A stretch of 64,000 bases of DNA from JASHPR01 sp963842355 (GTDB lineage: Bacteria; Actinomycetota; Actinomycetes; Streptosporangiales; Streptosporangiaceae): NCBI GenBank assembly GCA_963842355.1, contig CAWJGC010000004.1:1054001-1118000 (forward strand), in the 5' to 3' direction. Below the pieces are notes generated by a model. It worked only from the letters and a program-made list of their open reading frames with translations. It did not search any database and was not told where the DNA came from. Each line of letters begins with the position of its first letter. The stretch's first letter is position 1. Below, one piece after another: positions 44,537 through 53,054 of the stretch. The position numbers were made by a program, and so were the translations under genes.

Positions 44537-44983
44537 CTACCTCGTGCGCAGAGCCGACTCGATGCGGTCCGCTGCCGCGATCGGGTTGTCATGCTCCCAG
44601 ATGCGAAGACTGATCCAGCCCGCTTCGGCAAGCCGCTGGTCTGTGTCGCGGTCACGGCGGACGTTGCCCTCCAGCTTCGCGCGCCACCAGTCAGCGCTGG
44701 CAGTCGGCCACGTGGCGTGCACCGGGCACGCATGCCAGTAGCAGCCGTCAACGAACACCGCGATCCGCAGGGGCGTGAACGCGATGTCGGCGCGCCGCCG
44801 CACGCCGCGCAACGGTAGCTGGTAGTCGACGCGGTAGCGAATCCCGCGGCGGTACAACTCCTTCCGGAGAGCGACTTCGGGCGCGGTGTCGGATCGCTTC
44901 TGGCGGACCATGCGGGTCCGGGCCGCCGCCGATGACGGCTCGGGCACCCTGGCCCGGCTAGATCCGGGCGAATGCGGCGTCAT
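44537..44983 (-). CDS. vsr: Vsr very short patch repair endonuclease
   Basis: 148 residues; MVRQKRSDTAPEVALRKELY begins the fold (an internal start at 44911 is possible). Catalytic segments are RRADIAFTPLRIAVFVDGCY (Asp) and WHACPVHATWP with the Zn/His site, then WISLRIWEHD. Vsr nicks at T:G mismatches arising from deamination of 5-methylcytosine, so it normally accompanies a cytosine methyltransferase, as here. It overlaps the end of the endonuclease gene by 26 bp. Confidence 0.92.
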   Translation of the reverse strand: MTPHSPGSSRARVPEPSSAAARTRMVRQKRSDTAPEVALRKELYRRGIRYRVDYQLPLRGVRRRADIAFTPLRIAVFVDGCYWHACPVHATWPTASADWWRAKLEGNVRRDRDTDQRLAEAGWISLRIWEHDNPIAAADRIESALRTR

Positions 44984-45811
44984 ACTCGTTGGCGACCCGG
45001 GTCAGCATCGCGTCATAGTTGAAAATGTCGCCTGGCGGCGGCGCCGGCGGCCCGGTCACCAACGTGACGGGAGTGACGCCGTCATTGACCATGTCGATGA
45101 CGACGATGGCCAGGCCGTCGTAGCCCGTCCCGGAGGTGCCACTGCGGCGTGGCAGGCCCTTGACGACGTTGATCGAATGCTCGGCGGCATCCGGCTGCCT
45201 GTGTACTGTCACCACTGGCCGTGCGAGGCCCTTGTTGCGATTCGGGCTCACGAACCTGTCAGCAGCATTGACCATGAAGAACCCCACCGACAGAGCGCGG
45301 TTCGACGACGCGTGGACGATCTGATGGCTTGAGTTGAGTTCGTCGTACAGCCGGGGCCGGCCTTGCTGTGCTCGGTCATCGTGGCCTTCGCTTCCACCGC
45401 CACCAAGACCGCTCCAACCGGAGCCCGGGTAATCACCGGAAGCGCGCCAAGCGTTGCATGCTGGCGAGATGTCAACTGGATGCCCAGGTCAGCAGCCATG
45501 CTCGAGAGCGTGACGGGCCGAGGCGGCCGACGTGCAGGGGCAGCCTCACCGGGACGGCACAACACGAGGTCGAGCCTCTTCGTCTTGTTGTGTTCGAAGT
45601 CTTGCATGCGATGGTTGACGCCGAAGTGCACCTTGCCGGCCGCGACGTGCGAGCGGAGCAGAGCGCTGGTCTGCAGCAGGTCGAAGAGGACTCCCCAGCA
45701 GGCGATCTTGGAGTGACGGTCGCTCTGCGGGTGATACTGCCATGGCGTCCCGGACGGTCCCATAGGGGCCGGCACGCTAAGTGCCCAGACCAGGATGTCG
45801 AGTGCGTCCAC
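44958..45811 (-). CDS. Candidate type II restriction endonuclease (frameshifted)
   Basis: Two frames join near 45365 into a protein of about 284 residues. The first has MDALDILVWALSVPAPMGPS, then KTKRLDLVLCRPGE and VGAVLVAVEAKATMTEHSKA; the second has PRLYDELNSSHQIVHASSN and ALSVGFFMVNAADRFVSPN. The pair LDLVLC ... VEAKA has the spacing of a PD-(D/E)xK nuclease core. Its place between vsr and the m5C methyltransferase supports a restriction enzyme; the target site is unknown. The frameshift could mean inactivation or a sequence error. Confidence 0.6.
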
Positions 45812-45856
45812 GTAGGTTCCCTCCCGCGGAAACCCTAGATGATCTAGTCCAGTGCG

Positions 45857-47059
45857 TCAGATGATCCGCAACGTCCCAGGCGCCATCGTTTCGACGTGCC
45901 GCTTCACGGCGAGGATGAACTCCTGGTCGAACCGCAGCTTCGCACGTTGCGTCCGCTCAAAGAACCCGGCCGTCGCCCGGTAGGACAGCGGAACCAGCCT
46001 CTTCTCATCAAGCACATCCCTCAGATGCGTGTACGGACCGGCTTCCGGCCACATCGAGACACGTGAGCGCCAGCGGCGGCCATCACGCCCCCATGCCGCA
46101 GTCGGCCACCGATCGCCGTCACCAAGTGGCTCCGCCTCAGCCTGGTCGTATGAGCCGGGATCGGCCAGGCGCCGTCCCAGCCACGCGGCTACGCCCACGG
46201 TCACCGCATTGCCGACCAGCTTCCAGCGCGCACCCTTCTGCCCTTGCGTCCCTGCCGCAGAGGTCCAGCCCCGCGAAAAACCCTGGAGAGCCTCGGCGTC
46301 TTCAACCGAAGGAGTGACGAGCTGCCGCCCCGCGGGCGCATCCGGGAGCCAGACAGCAGGCGGCGACGGGATGCCGATCGTTGAGCCGCCCTTGAGCGTC
46401 GGGATGGCGTCCCGCGCCCATCCAAGCCCGCGCAGGCCTTCGGTCCAGTAGAAACCGAACGCATCAGACGAAAAGTGCTCAGCCGCGGGCTCGCCCGCAT
46501 CATCTGACAAGAGCACGCTGCAGGGATCTTCAGTGCGACTCGCCAGCAGGAGAACCCGCTGCCGTCGCTGCGGGACGCCCGTGAATCGGGAGTCGACGAC
46601 GCGGTACGCCCAGTTGTATCCGCGGTCCTCCAGCTCCGAAACCAGGTAATGCATGGCACGCCCCGCATCGAGCGGCAGCATGTTGCGGACGTTCTCCAGG
46701 ATCAGCCACCGAGGGTCATGCTGGTCGGCCAGCCGGAAGACGTGGGCGACAAGCCCGGACTGACTCCCGTTGATTCCTGCGGTGCGCCCAGCCTGGGATA
46801 GATCGGTGCAGGGAAAGCCGGCGGTGATCACATCGGTGTCGCCCGGCAGCGTCCGCAGCTCCCGCACGTCACGCTCGATCTCCAGCCCCGGGAACCGGGC
46901 ACACAGCACCGCACGCGCCGGCTCCCACACCTCGCACAGCAACCGTGCCTCATGCCCGGCAGCATGCAGGCCAGCCTCGAGACCTCCGATCCCCGCGAAC
47001 AGACCCACGACTCGGTAACGCCGACTCGGCTCCGTTTCCACGTCGGCATCGTGACACAC
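45857..47059 (-). CDS. dcm: DNA (cytosine-5) methyltransferase
   Basis: About 400 residues from a GTG at 47059. Motif I is YRVVGLFAGIGGLEAGLHAA, the catalytic motif IV is ITAGFPCTDLSQAGRTAGIN with PCT rather than the usual PCQ, VI is LILENVRNMLPL, VIII is QRRQRVLLLASR and X is WKLVGNAVTVGVAAWLGRRL. An 80-residue tail (LRDVLDEKRLVPLSYRATAG) follows motif X, which is unusual for such enzymes and may carry extra specificity. Longer upstream starts up to 47167 are open but would overlap the divergent gene. Confidence 0.88.
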   Translation of the reverse strand: MCHDADVETEPSRRYRVVGLFAGIGGLEAGLHAAGHEARLLCEVWEPARAVLCARFPGLEIERDVRELRTLPGDTDVITAGFPCTDLSQAGRTAGINGSQSGLVAHVFRLADQHDPRWLILENVRNMLPLDAGRAMHYLVSELEDRGYNWAYRVVDSRFTGVPQRRQRVLLLASRTEDPCSVLLSDDAGEPAAEHFSSDAFGFYWTEGLRGLGWARDAIPTLKGGSTIGIPSPPAVWLPDAPAGRQLVTPSVEDAEALQGFSRGWTSAAGTQGQKGARWKLVGNAVTVGVAAWLGRRLADPGSYDQAEAEPLGDGDRWPTAAWGRDGRRWRSRVSMWPEAGPYTHLRDVLDEKRLVPLSYRATAGFFERTQRAKLRFDQEFILAVKRHVETMAPGTLRII

Positions 47060-47165
47060 ATCGCAGACATATCCTCGGAGGCACTCGGAATCGCGGCCGA
47101 CCACCCCGACACCGCAACGTCCGTCAGCACGGTACGTAGCCGCGCGAACGCATACGCTGAGTCTC

Positions 47166-48005
47166 ATGACCGGTGGGGAGATCATCGCCGCGAGCAAGGT
47201 CGTCGGAGCTGCCGGCAAGAAGGCGCTCGCCGAAGACGCGAAGACCAAGGACGTCCTCCTCCGAGTCGCGGAGGACACGCCGGAGATGAGAGCCGCTGCC
47301 CGGAGCATGGCGGCCCGGACGGCCGTCAAAGAACGGGTCAAGCTCAAGCTCTACCAGCCGTTCGCTCGCATGCTGGGCGTCAGCAGGGAGTACTTCGAGG
47401 ACACCTTCCCTCAGGAGATGGGCGCCAAGATCGCCGATATCCCCGACGAGAACTTCGTCACGCCTCCCGCCAGCGTTGCCGTACCCGCGCTTCAAGGCCT
47501 CAGCTACACCTTCGAGGAACCCAGCCTCAAGGAGATGTACCTGAACCTCCTGGCGACCGCAAGCGATGACCGGCGAGCAGGGCAAGCTCATCCAGCGTTC
47601 GCCGAGATCATCAAGCAGTTGGACCCGAGCGAGGCAAAGCTGCTCAACGTAGTGCTCAGATTGGCAGCTTCTCCTGCCGCGCGCGTCAAGGATCAACGCG
47701 ACGATCCACCCGGCTCGTTCATTGTCCTGTTGTCACATCTGATTCCAACCCTCGACACCACGACGCGCGAGCCAAGCGAGCAGCCGCAGGGGCCGACCTG
47801 GATCGATAACTGGAAACGCCTGGGTCTCGTGAGTGTCACCTACGCCGAGCGGCAAACAGGTGACCATGCATACGACTGGGTCGAGAAGCGCCCAGAATAT
47901 ATCCGGCTCTCCAAGCGACCCGGCGTCTCCACAATCGGTTTCGATATGGGCCTAATGCGAAGGACCGACTTCGGCGGACAGTTCTTTCGCGCTGTTACCG
48001 GATGA
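47166..48005 (+). CDS. Abi-alpha (DUF4393) abortive-infection-like protein
   Basis: 279 residues starting MTGGEIIAASKVVGAAGKKA. The DUF4393/Abi-alpha pattern is seen in GLSYTFEEPSLKEMYLNLLA followed by TASDD, and in QLDPSEAKLLNVVLRLAASP. Family members are encoded near phage-defence genes. It is divergent from the methyltransferase and inside the repeat-bounded cassette, so it may add an abortive arm to the restriction-modification set. Its GC content is visibly lower near 47880-47950, consistent with transfer. Confidence 0.75.
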   Translation: MTGGEIIAASKVVGAAGKKALAEDAKTKDVLLRVAEDTPEMRAAARSMAARTAVKERVKLKLYQPFARMLGVSREYFEDTFPQEMGAKIADIPDENFVTPPASVAVPALQGLSYTFEEPSLKEMYLNLLATASDDRRAGQAHPAFAEIIKQLDPSEAKLLNVVLRLAASPAARVKDQRDDPPGSFIVLLSHLIPTLDTTTREPSEQPQGPTWIDNWKRLGLVSVTYAERQTGDHAYDWVEKRPEYIRLSKRPGVSTIGFDMGLMRRTDFGGQFFRAVTG

Positions 48006-48130
48006 GCCGCACAGCAGCCGCCCACTCCCCGCACAGTGCAACTACCAGACGTGCGGCCACTGTGCGGCCCGGGTGAGCATCGGCTATGCCTGTGAGCAGG
48101 GAGCGGCCCTTCGGGCCGCGCGGCTCCGCC

Positions 48131-48182
48131 GTTCCTGACCTCACCCCCACCCCAAGGGGACCCCGAGGGTGAGGTCAGGAAC
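48131..48182. terminator. Large hairpin after the Abi-alpha gene
   Basis: GTTCCTGACCTCACCC (48131-48146) and GGGTGAGGTCAGGAAC (48167-48182) form a perfect 16-bp stem with a 20-nt loop; CGGCTCCGCC flanks it on both sides as a direct repeat. Confidence 0.65.
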
Positions 48183-48225
48183 GGCTCCGCCGCTCAACAG
48201 CTTGCGTTAAACCAGCTAATGCATC

Positions 48226-48340
48226 CGAGCCTTCGGCTCGGCGGGGGGACACCACGGGGGCACCCTTCCCCGACAGCCCCAGGGTTCCCCCGAGGTTTCC
48301 CCCCGAACCCCCCTTTCCTTACCCCTTCCGGGCCCGCCCG
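48226..48340 (+). repeat. 115-bp direct repeat, right copy
   Basis: Same order as the left copy at 44308: hairpin CGAGCCTTCGGCTCG, ACCACGGGGGCACCC, CAGCCCCAGGGTTCCCCC, GAGGTTTCCCCCC, TTACCCC. It lies just beyond the Abi-alpha gene. Confidence 0.8.
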
Positions 48341-48479
48341 AGGCCCCGCTACGCGGGGCACAACCAACCGTGGTACCGGCAGGAACCATCTCGGCGAGGA
48401 AACCCGGCAGCCGGCAACCGTAACCACGGCGCGGGTACGGACTACGCCAACGTGGAACAGCGCCAGCGCGGCTTGCTGG

Positions 48480-48728
48480 TCAGAATTCGCCCGCTGCCGT
48501 GCCGCCGATCGCCGGCCCGGTGATCTCCGCGACGAGCTGCCCGGGGCTGACCACCGGCAGCGCCAGGCACGCCGAGGTCATCATTTCCCTGCTGACCAGG
48601 CCCCGCCGGTAGGCCCGAAGATAACGGGCCAGGTGCAAGCCGTCGGGCGAGCACGCCGTCCCCGGCGGTGCCCAGCAGAACCCGCACGGCACCCGCACCG
48701 CGCGCGTCGCGATCTCGGCCGCGCTCAC
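48480..48728 (-). CDS. Small Zn-motif protein of a mobile element
   Basis: 82 residues: VRVPCGFCWAPPGTACSPDG then LHLARYLRAYRRG. The CxxC-x7-C-x5-H pattern suggests one zinc site, as in small proteins typical of actinomycete integrative elements and phages. GTG start overlaps the stop of the upstream gene (GTGA at 48725-48728). Function unknown. Confidence 0.6.
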   Translation of the reverse strand: MSAAEIATRAVRVPCGFCWAPPGTACSPDGLHLARYLRAYRRGLVSREMMTSACLALPVVSPGQLVAEITGPAIGGTAAGEF

Positions 48729-48937
48729 GTCGGCACCTCCAGGCCCAGGTCACGGCCCAGGGCCAGGTAGGCCCGGGCACGAGCCAGGCCCGCCGCGCAG
48801 CCAGCGCACAGGCTGTCCAGCGCCTCGCAGACCAGGCATTCCGCCGGCGGGTCACGGTAGTACACCGCGTCGGCTAAAGCCTGGCGCAGTACCTCGCGGT
48901 GCTCTGGCGCAACCGGCGGGACGAGACGATCAGGCAT
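48725..48937 (-). CDS. Small Cys-rich protein of a mobile element
   Basis: 70 residues from MPDRLVPPVAPEHREVLRQA. It contains CLVCEALDSLCAGCAAG, two CxxC-like pairs that could bind zinc. It is translationally coupled to the following small protein. It resembles accessory genes of pSAM2-type elements in size and setting only. Confidence 0.55.
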   Translation of the reverse strand: MPDRLVPPVAPEHREVLRQALADAVYYRDPPAECLVCEALDSLCAGCAAGLARARAYLALGRDLGLEVPT

Positions 48938-49015
48938 CAGCCAGGCTCCTTCCCGGTCCAGGCCGGCCAGGTGCGCAACCGCCAGCCGGGACCGATGTGA
49001 TAGACCGAACACTAC

Positions 49016-49048
49016 CCATAGTTGTCTATCGACGTCTATCAACACTAT
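49016..49048. promoter_or_regulatory. Putative GntR operator
   Basis: ATAGTTG and CAACACTAT form an inverted repeat around two direct GTCTATC elements, in an AT-rich divergent region between the small-protein genes and gntR. This matches autoregulation by a KorSA-like repressor. Confidence 0.5.
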
Positions 49049-49099
49049 GTGACACCCCTAACAGCCAGTAGTTGCTGCAGGTCACCTAACGTGGTCGTC

Positions 49100-49354
49100 A
49101 TGCCGGATGATCTCGACCACGACTCCCCGGTGCCGCTCTACGAGCAGCTAGCCGCCCTGCTGCGAGCCGACATCGACGCGGGCCGGATCCAGACCCGTCT
49201 GCCAGCCGAGCTGACGCTGACCCAGCGGTACGGCATCAGCCGGGGTACCGCGCACCGTGCCGTGATGATCCTCGTCGAGAGCGGCTATGCCCAGATCTCC
49301 CGCGGCAAGGGCACCTTCGTTGTCCCCGAACACGAGCGGCGCCGGCAGTCCTAG
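49100..49354 (+). CDS. Short GntR-family regulator (KorSA-like)
   Basis: 84 residues, only the winged helix: PLYEQLAALLRADIDAGRIQ, LPAELTLTQRYGISRGTAHR and GYAQISRGKGTFVVPE. Start MPDDLDHDSPV at 49100. HTH-only GntR proteins of this size typically repress transfer genes of actinomycete integrative elements (KorSA type). No ligand domain is present. Confidence 0.85.
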   Translation: MPDDLDHDSPVPLYEQLAALLRADIDAGRIQTRLPAELTLTQRYGISRGTAHRAVMILVESGYAQISRGKGTFVVPEHERRRQS

Positions 49355-49525
49355 CCCAGCAAAGCCGCTTCGTGGTCCGGGTATGAGCGCCGCATAGGCG
49401 TACAATGCGGACAGGATGAACGCTGCCGCCAGCACCGTGACCGCAGCGGCGGGCACCGGCCCGCCGCCAGCCCGCCGGTCCGACGCCGGGATCGTGCGCC
49501 TCGGCGGGCGGGACGTCGCCGGGAG

Positions 49526-50581
49526 ATGTTCGACGCCGCCCAGGCCATCGGCGCCGCGCACCGCAGCGCCGGCGACGACCCGGACGCCTCGCCCCAGCCG
49601 CTGGCCCGCCGGTCCTACCCGCTGCGCGGCCGGGTCCGGTGCCGGACCTGCCAGCGGCGCATGTGCGGCACCACCCGCACCTCCCCCCGGTACTGGGCCG
49701 AAGGCCCCGACTACGCCAACACCTACTACAAATGCTCCCTGGACCTGGCCAACCCCAAACACGCCGCCGCCTACCCCGACCACCCCCGGACCGTCACCAT
49801 CCGCGAAGACACCCTCATCCAGCTCATCCGCGACGGCCTAGCCGAGCGCGTGTTCGGCCCCGACCGTCGCGCCCTCATAGAGCAGCAGATCCCCGCCAGC
49901 CACGCCGAAGCCGCAGAACAGCGCGACCGCCACCGCGACCGCCTCACAAGAGAACTGGCCCGGATCGACCTGGCCCAGCGCTCTCAGATCACCCAGATCG
50001 AAACCCTGGACCCGGCCAGCACCGCCGCTCAGGCCATGCGCGCCCGCTGCTACGAACGCTTCGCCGAACTCCAGGCCGAACGCGAAACCACCCAGGCCCA
50101 GCTAGCCGACCTCGACCACGCCACCGCCCGCGACGACGCCGCCGCCCTCCTGGACGACCTGCCCCTCCTGGCCGACACCACCGACCTCCAGCCGGAACGC
50201 ATCCAGGCCGCTCTCTACCAGGCCTTCGACATCCAGGCCCTCTACAAGCCCGACATGCACCAGGTCACCATCTTCGCCACCATCACCACCAGCACTCCCC
50301 ACGCCGTCGCCGCGCTCCTGGCCGACACCGGCAACGACCCCGCCCACACCACCCCTGGCACCCCCGAACCCGCAGCCAGCCAGCCCGCCCCGCCCGCCAT
50401 CAGCACCGCCATTTACCCTTTGGCACAGCCCCCTATGGCGCAGGTAACTCTCCACGATCATGGACCGGGGTCGCTCAGCAGCGCCCGGACCGCCTCGCGC
50501 AGCGGAGCCAGCTGGGTGGCGGCGGCGCGCCGGGCTTCGGCCAGGTGCCCGGCGAGCACCGGCTCTGCCACCTCGAGGTAG
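49526..50581 (+). pseudogene. Large serine recombinase lacking its catalytic domain
   Basis: The open frame starts at REMFDAAQAIGAAHRSAGDD, which in full-length large serine recombinases lies after the catalytic and linker domains. The zinc ribbon follows (RRSYPLRGRVRCRTCQRRMC ... YYKCSLD), then a long coiled coil (EQQIPASHAEAAEQRDRHRD onward). No resolvase-type catalytic Ser domain is found upstream; only about 170 bp separate it from gntR. The frame runs 124 bp antisense into pmm, so the original C-terminus is probably also lost. Site-specific excision by this protein is not possible. Confidence 0.75.
50412..50463 (-). repeat. GATCATGG-type short repeat, right island end
   Basis: Reverse complement reads CCATGATCGTGGAGAGTTAC then CTGCGCCATAGGGGGCTG and GCCAAAGGGTAAAT, an inverted relative of 43999-44054. 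The pmm stop codon lies within it. Confidence 0.6.
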
Positions 50582-52153
50582 GCCTTGATCTTGGGCTCGG
50601 TGCCGCTCGGGCGGATGACGACCCGGGCGCCGTCCATCTGGTAGCGGAGCACGTCCGCTGAGGGCAGATCCCGGGTGCCGCCGGTCAGGTCGGTGACCGA
50701 CGTCACCGGCTCCCCGCCCAGCTCGGCCGGGGGCGCCGCCCGTAGCCGCGCCATCACCTCGACCGGGGTGGTGGTCGGGACCGTAAGCTGCGCGGTCAGG
50801 TGCACGCCGTGGGCGGCTTCGAGGCCGTCGTAGACGTCGAGCAGCGACTTGCCGCTGGACCTGGCGCGCGTCGCCAGGCCGAGCAGCGCCACGGCCGCGC
50901 CGATCCCGTCCTTGTCCCGGACCGTGTCGCCGACCGAGTACCCGAGCGCCTCCTCGTAGCCGAAGACGAAACGGCTGCCCGGGCGCGACTCGCCGGCCCG
51001 GCACGATCCACTTGAAGCCGGTGAGCGTCTCCGCGTACTGAGCCCCGGCGGCCGCGGCGATGCGCGACAGCAGCGTGGAGGACACGATCGTGGTGACCAC
51101 GAGCCGCCGCTCCGGGTCCGGCGCGTGCTGATCGAGGAGGTAGGCGCCGAGCAGCGCGCCGACCTGGTCGCCGGTGAGCGCCCGCCAGCCGCCGGCGGCG
51201 TCCGGGTCGGGAACGGCCACGGCCAGCCGGTCGCCGTCCGGGTCGTTGGCGAGCACCAGGTCGGCGCCGGACCGGCGGGCCTGGGCCAGGGCCAGGTCGA
51301 GCGCCCCTGGTTCCTCCGGGTTGGGGAACGCGACGGTCGGGAAGTCGGGATCGGGCGCGGCCTGCGCGGTCACCAGGTCCGGAGCCGCGAAGCCGGTCCG
51401 CTCGAACGCCCGGAGCGCCAGCCCGGCCGCCACCCCGTGCAGCGGCGTGTAGATGAACCGCAGCCACGCGGCGCCCGGCGGCGCGGGGGAGACCGCGGCG
51501 AGTGCGTCCAGGTAGGCCTGGGCCACCTCGTCGCCGTGCCGGGTGACCAGCGGGCTGCCCAGGTCGGCGGTCGGGACCTGGGCCAGCGGGCCGAGCCCGC
51601 GGATCGCCGACTCGATCTCGGCGTCGGCGGGCGGGATGATCTGCGCGCCGTCGGCGGTGTAGAGCTTGTAGCCGTTGTCGGCCGGGGGGTTGTGGCTCGC
51701 GGTGATCATGATCCCGGCCGCAACGCGCAGGTGCCGGACCGCGAACGCGAGCAGCGGGGTCGGCTGCTGCCGGGGGATCAGGTGGACCCGGATCCCGGCC
51801 CCGGCCAGCACCCGGGCCGCCTCGTCGGCGAACTCGTCCGAGCGGTACCGCGCGTCGCAGCCGATGACCACGCCGGCCTCGCGGCTCGAGACGGGCCGGC
51901 GCAGCAGCCACTGCGCCAGGGCCGCGGTCGTGCCGCGCACGACCGCCCGGTTCATCCGGTTCGGCCCGGCGGCGACGGCTCCGCGCAGGCCCGCGGTGCC
52001 GAACTCCAGCCGGCCGCCGAGCCGGTCGGCCAGTTCCGCCCGCGCCTGCGCGCTGTCGTCGCGGGCGAGCGCCTCAAGCTCGGCCCGGTCCCGCTGGTCA
52101 GGGTCGTCGGCGAGCCAGGCGCCCAGCCGCGCGCGAAGGTCCTCAGGAATCAC
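50458..52153 (-). CDS. Phosphomannomutase/phosphopentomutase-family enzyme (one frameshift)
   Basis: About 564 residues after repair. The phosphoserine loop is GIMITASHNPPADNGYKLY, the Mg loop is LVLANDPDGDRLAVAVPDPD, the sugar loop is GFVFGYEEALG-like (FVFGYEEALGYSVGDTVRDK) and the phosphate-binding RPSGTEPKIKAYLEV is intact. One extra base near 51002 after GFKWIV shifts the frame. In actinobacteria this gene pairs with purine nucleoside phosphorylase and probably interconverts ribose-1- and ribose-5-phosphate. It overlaps the PNP gene by 11 bp. Confidence 0.85.
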
Positions 52154-53009
52154 GGGATCCGCCCAGGACGCCGGGCAGGATCGCGGCGAGCAGGACCCCC
52201 ATCCGGGCCGCCGCGGCCTTTCCCGCCGCCACGACCTCCGCGTGGTCCAGGCCCTGTCCCGGGCCGGCCAGACCCGCCGCCATGTTGCTGACCAGCGAGA
52301 TCGCCAGCACCTCGGCGCCGAGATGACGTGCCGCGATCGCCTCCAGGGCCGTGGACATGCCGACCAGGTCGGCCCCGAGCGTGCGGAGCATCCGGATCTC
52401 GGCCGGGGTCTCGTAGTGCGGCCCGGGCAGCGCGGCGTAGACCCCTTCGACCAGATCGGGGCCGGCTCGCCGGGCCAGCACGCGCAGCCTGGGCGAGTAC
52501 AGGTCGGTCAGGTCCGTGAACCGGGAGGCGTAGCCCGCCGGGGGTGGCTCGCCGGCCAGCGGCGAGCGTCCGGTCAGGTTGAGGTGGTCGCTGATCAGCA
52601 CCGGCTGCCCGACCTGCAGGCCCTCGCGGATTCCCCCCGCCGCGTTGGTGAGCACGATCACCCGGCAGCCCGCCGCGACCGCGGTCCGGACCCCGTGCAC
52701 CACGGTGGCGATCGGGTGCCCCTCGTACAGGTGGGTCCGGCCCAGGAAGACCAGCACCCGCAGCGGGCCGAGGCCGACCGAGCGGACCACCGCCGCGTGC
52801 CCGGCGACCGTGGGCGGCGCGAAACCGCCGAGGTCGGCCAGCGGTACCTCGGCCCGGGTCGCGACCGTCCCGCCCGGCCCGGCCAGCGCGTCGGCCGCGG
52901 GCGCCCAGCCGGAGCCGAGGATCACCGCCACGTCGTGGGCCGCCTGGCCGGTGCGGTGCGCCAGCCGGTCCGCGCTGACCGCGGCGGCGGCGTAAGCGTC
53001 GGTGGTCAT
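52143..53009 (-). CDS. punA: Purine nucleoside phosphorylase (trimeric type)
   Basis: 288 residues. Key segments are VAVILGSGWAPAADAL (phosphate loop), FLGRTHLYEGHP, VIVLTNAAGGIREGLQVGQP, LPGPHYETPAEIRMLRTLGA and VGMSTALEAIAARHLGAEV, with the purine-binding Glu in HYETPAE and the Asn-Met region VSNMAAG. It cleaves purine (deoxy)nucleosides to base and ribose-1-phosphate, the substrate of the coupled mutase. Confidence 0.93.
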   Translation of the reverse strand: MTTDAYAAAAVSADRLAHRTGQAAHDVAVILGSGWAPAADALAGPGGTVATRAEVPLADLGGFAPPTVAGHAAVVRSVGLGPLRVLVFLGRTHLYEGHPIATVVHGVRTAVAAGCRVIVLTNAAGGIREGLQVGQPVLISDHLNLTGRSPLAGEPPPAGYASRFTDLTDLYSPRLRVLARRAGPDLVEGVYAALPGPHYETPAEIRMLRTLGADLVGMSTALEAIAARHLGAEVLAISLVSNMAAGLAGPGQGLDHAEVVAAGKAAAARMGVLLAAILPGVLGGSRDS

Positions 53010-53054
53010 GCTGCGTCTCCCGCTCGCACCTTGTCTCCCCGCTCATTCTCCCGC

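Larger units (their letters stand above)
48006..48479. other. Intergenic spacer with hairpins and right direct repeat
   Basis: No gene is supported. A compact hairpin GCGGCCCTTCGGGCCGC (48105-48121), a long stem (48131-48182) and the 115-bp repeat follow one another, then a spacer to the next small gene. Confidence 0.5.

Noticed and set aside
43982..50463. A tRNA gene as integration site of the island
   Set aside because: I looked at both borders for a cloverleaf or a tRNA 3' end and saw none; the inverted short repeats are the only border signal.
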